From: Symsagittifera roscoffensis
Lineage: Eukaryota > Xenacoelomorpha > Acoela > Convolutidae
Direction of reading: 5' to 3'
Assembly: GCF_963678635.1 (NCBI RefSeq)
Contig: NC_087063.1
Span: forward strand, 28,594,599-28,658,598
DNA: 64,000 nucleotides
Made by a program: the position numbers and the translations under genes. Positions 55,601 through 64,000 of this stretch are shown piece after piece. Position 1 is the stretch's first letter. Every line of letters begins with the position of its first letter. The notes beneath the pieces were generated by a model that saw only the letters and a program-made list of their open reading frames with translations, searched no databases and was not told where the DNA came from.

Positions 55601-58600
55601 CTGCTCAAAATTTTTATCTGCTTAAATTTTCTTGCCAAATTTTGGCTTCTTCTTTTTCGGCTTAGTGGCTTAATTTGAGTTGTTTCAACGGAAACAGATT
55701 TTTTATGCTCACCTCTGGATCGCACAAGATACCAAAATTCTTAATAGAATAATTCATGATAACAATTTTTTTCCGGCTTTGTTTTTTTTTCCTTTTTTAT
55801 CCGGCTCGATCTTACATAATTTTATTGGCCTCATATTGTGTCTTTCGACGAGCAAATAAAGTTTTTTTTTGTGTGGATGTCTGTGTTTTGAGGTTGAGGG
55901 GGACTTAATAACTTCTTGTTAGGGTTAATTTTTTTTTTGATTTTTTCGGATTTTTTCATTTTCTTTTTGGGCTTACTAGGTTTCAGCTTATGTTATATCG
56001 GCTTAGTGGCCTCATATTGTTTGATTTGACAAGCAAAAATATTTTTGTATGATTGAGGGTGAGGTGGAGTGATTAACTTTTTAGAAGTCTGAAGTCTTGA
56101 TTTTTTTTTACTTAGGCTTAAAGGGTTTCTGACAAGTTGTTTTCGGCTTTGTTACCGCTGGATACATTAGCTTCCTATGCTTATAGCACATTCGGTTGTC
56201 TTGGAATGTTTTAATTCCAAATTAGCCACATTCAGTTTTTTCGACCCTTTTAATTTTTAAAATTTTTTTGTTTTGTATCGCAAGTAGTGCGAAGCTCAGC
56301 TTCGCCTCTGTGTATCATTTTCTTAAATGTGTTATTTTTTGAAATCATTGTGGGCAAACCTTCTTTGCTACTTCCAGAGCAACGGGCTATTTTTTGTCTT
56401 TCGTGTTAGGATAGCATAAACAATAATTTTTAAAAAATTAAATAAGGAATTTTCACACAAAATAAAACAGATTCTCGGTCATTTTGAGTAATATTTGTAA
56501 AATGATTGTCTTAAAAAAGTGATTTTAGTTTTTTGCCCCATTACTCAATTAATACAAAATTAGATAGTTTCTCAAGTACTTGCACAGTAAAAGGGTGCTC
56601 ATCGCATATTACTCTTCTGCTTTCTGTTCAGGTGGAGGTGAAGTGGAGTGGTATGATGATCAAGGACTCTCCCTTCACTGTGAATGTGGCGGGGGTGGTG
56701 GGAGACGCCTCCAAGTGCACAGCATCGGGACCAGGTCTGGCGGTGAATGGACTGGAGGCCACCCAGCCCACTTTCTTCGAAGTGTTCACGGAGAGTAAGT
56801 GAATGGAAGTGTGAACAAATAACAGTCTTCATTCTTGTCTTCCACACACTGTTGATGTGCAGTTTTCAAACTGACCGGATAGAAAAATCAGGATAAATTG
56901 GGTTATTTGGAAAAATTTCAACTGCTATTTTGAAAATATACTTAAAATATATTGTAATGCTTTGTTTCGTGATTGATTACCAATATTTTTTGTTTTTTGG
57001 ACCGAAGACATTTGGATCCAACAAAGAGCAGCTCTTAATTAAAAGACTCACAAAATGCATACCTCATTAAAGATATTGTTTTAAAATATAGAGTTTAATA
57101 TTCCTCGTTGTTCACAGATGCCGGAAGTGGAAATGTGGAAGTTTTCATTACGGATCCCAACGGAAGACCCGAGACAGTACAAATGCGAATGGACCGCACA
57201 GTGCGTTTAATTACTTCACACTTAAAATAACATGATAATGGAATTAATTTACATTGATCGGTAAGAGTTTCCCGGTCGTTTTTTATCTAAATTTTAATGG
57301 TGTTTTTTAGAACACTACAACTTATACTGTGAAATACTTGGCGTCTGTCGGTGGTACGCATACCATCAAGATCACCTTCAATGGACGAAATATTCCGGGA
57401 AGTCCTTTCTCAGTCAACATGGGATCTTCATTCTTGAAAGAACCAGCTAGTGAGCATTTTATGAGTTTCTCCTTTCATTTATACATGAATAATTTTCTGT
57501 AAATCATCACTCCGTTAAATCTTTTCTTCAATTTTTTTCGACTTTTTAGTCATAAACTGAAGGAGCAATATTTAACAAAAATGACTTACCATATGGTCTA
57601 TATGTTATCTTAAGAGATAGCTTTATTAATGTTCCGATCATGATTAAATTTTAAAAAATTTTTATTGTTCCAACCATTGAAAATGGTGAGGAACTTTTTA
57701 TTCGGGTGTGTTTTAGTTTTCTTCTTCCGACCATTAAAAATGGGGAGGAACTTTGTATTCGGGAGCGTTTTTTTTTTGTTTTTCCATCGCAAAATCGGGG
57801 TACCACAAACAATTATCGGAATGAATCGAGTGCTATACCAAATAAAAGTTTTTAAATCCTGATTCGAACGACATTGAAAAATCTTCATAAAGTTTTCCTA
57901 GTTTTGAGAAAAACGAGTATAAAATTTTTGATTCTTAATTCAGTTTTGAGCGAGCGAGCAGGCTTACAATAGCTTATTTATGCTTAATTTAAGCCCTGAA
58001 AAATTAGTTTTACGCTAGTGAATTCAGTTTTTGGGCTTTAAGTGCCAGTTTGGGAATAAAAAACTCAAAAAATTCAAAAAAAATTTCGCCAAAAAAATTC
58101 TAAAATTTTTCTTTTATTTCTTTTTAACTTGTATATTTTCTCCAAAAAGTGCTCTTTGATTTTCATGTTTTATTATGACTTTCGGGTATAGCTAAGTTCT
58201 AATCAGACGTCTTTTTATCTTCAGACAAAAGTTACACTAATTTTTCTCTTTTTGGTATTTTTCTAAGACTATGATCGGAACATTGTGTGCTACTTGCACA
58301 GTATCCGGCTACCCTTGTTTTTCATAAATTGTTTGTTTTTGATAATAATAGTTTACCGGCTCAATCATTGTATAATCACTCAATGGATCAACCGTAAATT
58401 TTGTCCAGCAAATTGATTAATGGGGGATAAAACACTGGCTTTTCAGACATTGATTTTGTTGAAAAATTTTGATCCTAAAAATAAAAAATTTCGAAACATA
58501 ATTATGAACAAAATTTGCGTTATCTAATTATAATTATTTTCCGTACAATGAGGTTTTTCAAAAAAAAATCCTGCGGAATTGTTTGAAATGCGAATTTGAT

Positions 58601-61600
58601 ACAATATTTTCAAAGTTATTACATGGCTAGTTGGAGACTCTACGGTAGGTCACTGTTCTGTTGACCCTAACCAAGTATTGTTTGCTAATGCACTAGCTTT
58701 TTTGACAATTTTTTCACAATTGATTTTCTATACAAGTCTTGAAAAGTTCAGTAGATCTATTTTTTTGACATTTTGTAATTTTTCAGTAAATTTTTCCAGT
58801 AGTTTTTCTCTATTTTTATGTCGGCTAGTGTGGCGTATTTGAGAAATACAAGGTAGTAAGCTCCAATTTTTCCTTTAAAAAAAGCTGAAAAACATTTTTT
58901 GGTGGGTCTTTTTGACAAGCGTTAATCCTTGCCATTCTGACTTTCGAAGATTGTGACGGAATATTTGTGCTTGGGTGTTTTTCTTCGATTTTTGTAAATA
59001 TCAAAATTTGACAGTTTTTTTTTTGATATATCAGAAGAACGATACTGTTTTCCTGGTCAAATCTAAAAACATGTTTTAATTGTGATCAATTTTGCTGTCT
59101 CATGACTTAAAATTTTTAGTTTGGAGCTCTTTTTTGTTATTACATATTTTTTGAAGTTTTTGTGAACTGCCAATGAAAACCTTCAACTTTGCTCAACCAA
59201 TGTAGCAAGGTAAAAAAAACTACTCTAAGCTCCAAAGGTAAACGTTTTTTGGTTGCGCATTAAATGTATACGAATTACATGTATACGAAATGGTCAATTT
59301 ATTAGCGAAAGTTCTAAGATCCGAGTACACAAGCGACTACGTTAATGGTTTCATCTTCAAAAGTGAAATAGAAAAGTCTTCAAATGAGGAAACAGAAAAA
59401 AAAGTTCAAAAATTAAGGTAAGCTTAACAGCAACACATTAAAAGAGATATCGATTAGAGTAAAAGTACTCTACAACACATTTGCAAAATTTTTTGCAACT
59501 AAAAATTTTTATCAATTTTTATTCTTGTGAAAGCGAAGCTTGATAATTATATTCATATTCTGAAAGATAATGATTTAACAGACTCCAAGGTGTCTTCTAC
59601 GCTACTTTGGTAATCGGTTCGCCTATAAAAATGGTATTTTTTGTATAATTTCGACAGTTTCTTTTTCATCGTTACTTTTTCATGTTTGAACACGAAATTT
59701 GTGAAATCAAAAATGGGTACCAATAAGCACCAATTTTAAATTCAGAAAACGACCCGAAGAAGGTGGTTGTGAGTGGACGTGGAGTCCAGCCGAAAGGACT
59801 ACGAGTGAACGAAGCTGCAGTTTTTACCTGCGTCACAAAAGACGCGGGCGAAGGAGTCCTATTTGTGACTGTGCTGGGTCCAGGTGGTACCCCAATTGGG
59901 TGCTCAAAGGAACCTAAGGCATTCGGAGTGTTCGAGTGTGTTTACACGCCAATGATAGACGGACCATACAAGGTAATAACTCCTCGCGTGTCAGATAATT
60001 AGAGATATTCTGGAGTGTAGATACGTCAGTAGCGCATACAAAAATTTCCCAATTTTTGTCGTAGTTTGTTATATGAATAAATTGAAACTGATTAGATAAG
60101 CTAATGATGAAGCTAAGAGCAACTATGAAGCTAAAGGGAAAATTAATTAGTTGTCATGTTCACACATACATCAAGTTGCTTCGATATCTTTCTTTTCTCA
60201 ATATCTTCGGCTGCGATAAAAAATGAACCCGGGTGTCATCGAAATTCGAATAAATCCTGATAACTTTTATTGTCTCCAGCTCGTGGCATAAATTGCTTAG
60301 TTGGTCTAATTTTGTGGAGAGGCAGCGGCTTTTGGCTTACCGTCCTCTAAAAGTTGTTAGGCTGCACCAAAAGTTAGCAATGATTTTTTTTTGGTTTTTG
60401 ATCAATCCTGACATTATCAGGACGCCGCAAACTATAGCTAAAATGTGTTCTGTTCCCAGGTAATCGTGAAGTTCGGAGTATCTTCGGATTCCTCGAAGGA
60501 TGTTCCTCGGAGTCCTTTCCAAGTTCAAGTGGAGAAGCAGACAACCACTCTGGTCATAGCATACGGACCTGGATTGTATGGTGGCAGAGTGAATCACCAG
60601 GCCGCCTTTACCGTGGACACACGCGGCGAACCAGACGCAAACTTAGGTTAGATCACAAAAGTTGTCGGCTATATTTTGAAATAGACTGAAATTAATTTTC
60701 GAGTTCGCATTTATTAAAACCTCGTGGTGCAACGGATGCTCAAATTTAGAGATGGTTGCTTTAGGGTTTTCGATCGAGGGCCCGAGTGAAGCCCAAATTG
60801 ACGCACAAGACAACAAGGACGGCAGCTGCCGTGCCAAGTACTTCCCCACAGTGCCTGGAGATTACATCATCCACATCACCTGCAACAACCAGGATATCAA
60901 GGACTCCCCCTTCAATGCCAAGATCCTTCCAGCAGACGCCGAAACCACGCCAATAGATCCGGGTCAGATAATGGTCAGTGGTCCAGGCATTGCGCCTACC
61001 GGCAACGCGATAAACAAGTCGACGACTATAATAATCATGTTCCCCCAAAACACGCCAATGGGAATGATGCCCAAGGTGGATGTGCTAATTGTAGACAGGG
61101 ATGGTGATATTGTTCCTGCTTCGCCTGCACAACCATTGGGTAAGTTGAAATTGATTCATAGAGGAACTGAAACATTTTACCGAAATCTAACTCTTCTTTT
61201 CTCGAATCTATGAAGCTCAGCTATGAGTTTTCAGAAATATAAGGAGCTTTGCTGTAATATTCTTATGAGTCAATTGGTTGAGTCAACCAAGCGAAAAGTT
61301 TGTTTTATTTGATAATCTTTTTTTTTCAGAGCAATCTCCTCCGAAGTTTGCGGTGACGTATGTTCCTGTGAAGTGTCAAAAGCACACTATCTATGTGACC
61401 TCGAGTGAAGTGGCAGTCGCTGATTCGCCATACCAGGTCTTCGTCGACTCCGGTTACGATCTCAGCGATGTGAAAGTTCTCAACCTCGAGCCAAGTTAGT
61501 ACACTCCGTTTGATTATTAACCTATTCATAACCAAGAGATGGCCATGGTTCGAGAGGGATATACTATTTTTATATCGCAATTTGACGCATTTGATTGCAA

Positions 61601-64000
61601 TGAAGTACCGATTTTTATTTTTTAAATTTTTGTTTAAAAAACCAAATTCAGTTGCAGTCAGATAATATATTTGCGTCTTGATTCAATGCGTTTTTATTAA
61701 AAGTGTTCAAATTTTTCATGTTCATTCGGGAAATATTACTGTTGATTTTTTCGTCTTTCATTGCACGTAAAATGTTATTTTTTTAATTCTTGTTTGTGAC
61801 AACCAATTTGAATATAATGACTGCGATTTGTGTGCGTTTAATTTGGGCATCTTAAATCTAGGATATACCACACTAACATCTAACTGACTTCAAATCTTTT
61901 TCTGAAATCTTAAGTAATCACTCTTTTCAATATATTTTTGCTAACTGAATTCATACACCATCTCACCATGTTTAAACATTTCAAATATGTCATCTGCAAA
62001 CCTATTTCTCATTGTATACTTGTCGGCTGCTCGTTACGTGTCCGGCCAGCGCTTTTCTTCTTTGTGTAACCCGTCTGAAATCGTTCTTCTTTCGTCCAAT
62101 CAAGTTTTCGTCCATGTCAGCTTTAGTTCTCCTTTCCTGTCTTCTGTCCATCTCCAGTCTAACATAAGATGCCTTCCATTCTTTAGAACGGTTTCTTAGA
62201 CGAAAGTTCCTCTCTGACATTTTTCGATTTGTTTTCATTAGCTGTTAAAGTCAACGTTACTGAGCAGTTCGAGATACGACATCATCCGAATGCCGATTTG
62301 CCGACGCCGCGAGTCGTGATCAAAACACCAGCGAGACGAACGATTCAAGCAGCCCTTCGACCGGGTCCTCCGGGGACGAATTTGGTCAATTTTGCTCTAG
62401 ACGAAGAAGGTCCTCATACACTTTCAATTCACTTCGGAAATATGCTTTTCACCGAAGTTGGAATTAACTCGGCAATCGGCGCGAGCCCTGGTCGTGTTCG
62501 GGCTTACGGTCCAGGAATAACCGGTGGAGAAGTGAATCATCCAGCTGAGTTTAACGTGGACACTCGAGGAGCCGGAACGGGAGCTCTGGGGTTGGAAATC
62601 GAGGGTCCTTCCGAGGCACACATTGAGTGTAAAGACGACTCAAAAGGACTGTGCCGAATCAGCTACATGCCTACTCTTCCTGGCGAATATGTAATCACTG
62701 TTCGATTTGCCGACGAACATATTGATGGGTCTCCTTTTAAGGCAATTGTTACCGCCAAGTATGATGCGAGCCGAGTTAAAATTTCGGGTAAAGGTCTGCA
62801 TAGCGGAAATGTTCGGGTTTACGACTGGGCCGAGGCTCGAATCGATTGTTCAGAGGCGGGAGAAGCTGAGATGACTCATGAAATCATAGGACCTAACGGT
62901 AGTATGTCTAAACCAATTCCATCGTCTATTTGGGCGATTGACGAAGGAGTGTATCTGTTGAAATACCAGCCCCAAGAACAGGGGAATCACACAGTTGTGT
63001 TGAAGTATGGGGGACAAAATGTGTCCCGGAGTCCGGTGAAAGTCACAGTGAAACCGTTCATTGACGTCAGCGCCATAAGAGTTCACAGGTTTTGGGCAGG
63101 TATCTAATCGAATTATCAATAAACCACTCAAATTACCAGTTTAATTTTTGCATGTTTCATGAAAATCTACTGTAACTCTTACGGATTTTTTTTTGAAGAA
63201 AATTTGTGTTATAAGAGAAACACAGTCTATAGGTGTCTTAGAATTTATTTAAGAATTTTTGTTTTGCGTTGTTGAAGAATAGAAATCTCGTTTGTGCATG
63301 ATGTGTGGGATCCATTTGCATGATGCGCGTATGGTTAAACTGATCGGTTTTTAACTCAAAGTTTAACTTTCGACAGTTAAGACGAAAGAATTCCTTGAAA
63401 TTGTGGATAAAATAGTTTTTTTTTCTCCTTGGCAGATGTGTTCATTGATGGCTTCCATGATTTCCTCGTGGACGCCTCAGGCCAGCCAACTCGTGTGGGG
63501 AACGAAGAGGTCAAGGTAGTAATAGTGGCTCCCTCGGGACGAAAGACTGCAGCCAAGGTCAAGCCTAAAGGAGATGGAACATACGAAGTGGGGTTAGTTT
63601 GACTATTGAAATTAGAGCATAGTTTTAGTTAAATAATTAAACAGCAAGCCCTTGGCTGATGCTTTGAATGAAAGTTTTGTAAATCATGAACGTTTTACAA
63701 AACTTTCCCAAAACTCACAACATTAACAATGTGAAGCTGAAAATATGTTGATTCTTTTTCAATTTTGTAATTGATAAGATTTTTTGGACCATAATGGTTG
63801 CGATAAGTTGCGGTAGACTCTTTGGTTGTTTCTAGATACGTGGTCAAGGAGATGGGTCCTCATAGCATTGAGGTCATGTACCAGGGAGCACAGATCCCCG
63901 ACAGTCCCTTCAAGATCAACGCCATCAAGGGTAGAGATGCCACCAGAGTGTACGCAGACGGACCTGGTCTGAAAGAGGGAGTTATGAACAAGGAAGCCTA
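46636..64000 (+). CDS. Filamin (actin-crosslinking protein), 5' part, continues past the window
   Basis: Filamins crosslink F-actin and bind membrane partners. Exons: 46636-46983, 47380-47562, 48181-48286, 51893-52031, then 52643-52764 or 52817-52941, 53260-53357, 53624-53890, 54293-54370, 56632-56794, 57118-57200, 57311-57449, 59746-59972, 60460-60646, 60765-61139, 61330-61494, 62242-63099, 63436-63592, 63836-64000 onward. All introns are GT-AG and phases agree throughout, giving about 1,286 residues. Residues 1-116 are a disordered Pro/Gln-rich, acidic extension. CH1 starts SEDAPWKKIQQNTFTRWVN; CH2 runs from ERLLKW to VMTYLSQFPKAKPKP. Ig-type repeats start near residue 376 (AYGPG) and at least nine are present, marked by GPG, Y-x-V-x-Y and SPF motifs. 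Repeat 4 carries IEGPSEAQI and GDYIIHI. Repeats 6-7 resemble the paired vertebrate repeats 16-17 or 18-19. An in-frame stop precedes the ATG. Filamin identity is secure; which paralogue is not decided. Confidence 0.95.
48000..48119. repeat. Right-end fragment of an hAT-type MITE in filamin intron 2
   Basis: Ends CCAAGTCCGCTACTG, i.e. CAGTAGCGGACTTGG inverted, like the ends of the 761-bp MITE at 30,544. Just before it, GGGTCGAATTCCGGAGGGGA parallels GGGTCGAATCCCCGAGGGAG of that MITE. The left end was not found, so it appears truncated. Confidence 0.5.
48826..49830. repeat. Dispersed repeat family 2, two copies
   Basis: Shared blocks are GAAGAACTTTTTATTCGG, TTCCGACCATTAAAAAT, TACCACAAATAATTATCGGA and, at the end, GCTACTTGCACAACATCGGACTA (49,803-49,825; the first copy reads CTACTTGCACAGCAATACGC at 49,313). 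A third copy lies at 57,660-58,316 and an isolated end at 56,366-56,392. GTGC-TACTT-GCAC can form a small terminal hairpin. No coding sequence. Confidence 0.5.
50882..51724. repeat. Dispersed repeat family 3, two tandem copies
   Basis: Copy 1 starts TTCCGACTTTCGATACGAAA and ends AGTCGGAACATTCAGGGCGT ... GAGCAGTCT (51,371-51,409). Copy 2 starts TTCCGAACTTAAGTG (51,419) and ends AGTCCGAACATTTAGGGCTT ... GAGAAGTCT (51,683-51,722). Start and end carry inverted TTCCGAC. The end has the hairpin CAGGGCGTCGCCCTG. A related start, ACGGAATATTTGTGCTTGGG, lies at 58,954. Confidence 0.5.
52643..52764 (+). CDS. Filamin CH2 exon, version a (probable mutually exclusive exon)
   Basis: A 122-bp exon entered in phase 2 and left in phase 1, encoding (R)LLKWMDNYVTGHYAGPKI, NFNKDWNDGTKLGALVDSKA and PG, the beginning of the second calponin-homology domain. 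It matches the standard filamin sequence well (human RLLGWIQNKL ... NFSRDWQSGRALGALVDSCA). The acceptor is TTGTTCAG and the donor GTAAGA. Its neighbour at 52,817 is a homologous alternative. Confidence 0.85.
52817..52941 (+). CDS. Filamin CH2 exon, version b (probable mutually exclusive exon)
   Basis: A 125-bp exon with the same phases as version a and clearly homologous to it. It begins GCTGCTAAACTGGGTGAACA where version a begins GCTGCTTAAATGGATGGACA, and encodes (R)LLNWVNNHLTSEDFPEEC, FQRDEWGSGLALAAITNSLQ and PG. The acceptor is TTTCTAG and the donor GTAAAA. The gap to version a is only 52 bp. Using both would break the reading frame, so one or the other must be chosen. It is open throughout and keeps the W, SG-x-AL-A and PG positions of the CH2 domain, so it is probably functional rather than a dead duplicate. 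Confidence 0.8.
54371..56631 (+). other. Filamin intron 8 (2.3 kb) with repeat family 1
   Basis: AT-rich, no extra exon recognised. An open frame at 54,832-55,266 is AT-rich and has no filamin or other similarity. From about 55,500 the text resembles other copies of dispersed family 1 and ends with TATCGCAAGTAGTGCGAAGC and TTCGCCTCTGTG at 56,275-56,313. Confidence 0.45.
56275..56313 (+). repeat. Hairpin-ended dispersed repeat, family 1
   Basis: The best preserved copy of this end: GCGAAGCTCAGCTTCGC is a 7-bp hairpin with a 3-nt loop, followed by CTCTGTG. Relatives are at 35,201 and 44,361. Confidence 0.6.
57450..59745 (+). other. Filamin intron 11 (2.3 kb) with repeats
   Basis: Contains a copy of family 2 (57,660-58,316), inside which a block reading GAGGAACTTT(T/G)TATTCGGG is doubled about 60 bp apart (near 57,690 and 57,753), and part of family 3 (from about 58,935). 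No exon recognised. Confidence 0.45.
57660..58316. repeat. Dispersed repeat family 2, third copy
   Basis: It shares TACCACAAACAATTATCGGA, GAATCGAGTGCTATACCA and the end CGGAACATTGTGTGCTACTT ... ATCCGGCTA with the copies in filamin intron 3. An internal tandem doubling of the CCGACCATTAAAAATGGGGA block marks this copy. Confidence 0.5.

Overview
The window is nuclear DNA of an invertebrate animal, which I cannot name further. Two host genes are recognisable on the + strand. One is a compact ribosomal protein L18 gene (28,543-29,526). The other is the 5' part of a filamin gene (46,636 to the right edge, GT-AG introns throughout). Host DNA is strongly AT-rich by eye, while the coding part of the left-hand element is clearly richer in G+C.

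Bases 1 to about 22,170 are an array of a large LTR-type element read left to right. Copy 1 (1-11,077) holds several long open frames, terminal repeat A lies at 11,078-11,971, an old decayed copy 2 fills 11,972-20,715, terminal repeat B lies at 20,716-22,110, and a scrap of a third unit follows. Two more terminal repeats stand alone, D (24,460-25,461) and C (26,974-27,885). The repeats begin TGT and mostly end ACA, and solo repeat D is flanked by a 4-5 bp duplication, as expected for integrase-type insertion. I see no reverse transcriptase, RNase H, integrase or protease motif in the internal region. Instead it carries a macro-domain-like protein (TARG1/OARD1 type), a large coiled-coil protein with an SGNH/GDSL-hydrolase-like domain, and several long proteins I cannot place. 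This is the most unusual object in the window and is treated here as a fossil.

Bases 22,434-26,892 are a 5'-truncated LINE on the - strand (ORF1 piece, APE endonuclease with ETWL, reverse transcriptase with YADD), itself interrupted by solo repeat D. After the RPL18 gene comes a gene-poor stretch. It holds a tRNA-like SINE split by a 761-bp hAT-type MITE with a perfect 8-bp target duplication, a 255-bp very AT-rich hAT-type MITE also with a perfect 8-bp duplication, a 90-nt near-perfect hairpin, a tandem array of six units of about 1.2 kb (35,523-42,733), and several families of dispersed AT-rich repeats with small hairpins at their ends.

From 46,636 the filamin gene encodes a disordered acidic N-terminal extension, the two calponin-homology domains that bind F-actin, and at least nine filamin-type Ig repeats before the window ends. 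In the second calponin-homology domain two similar exons with identical phases lie 52 bp apart (52,643-52,764 and 52,817-52,941). Using both would shift the frame, so they look like mutually exclusive exons giving two versions of the actin-binding domain. The host genes show no functional link to the mobile DNA around them.
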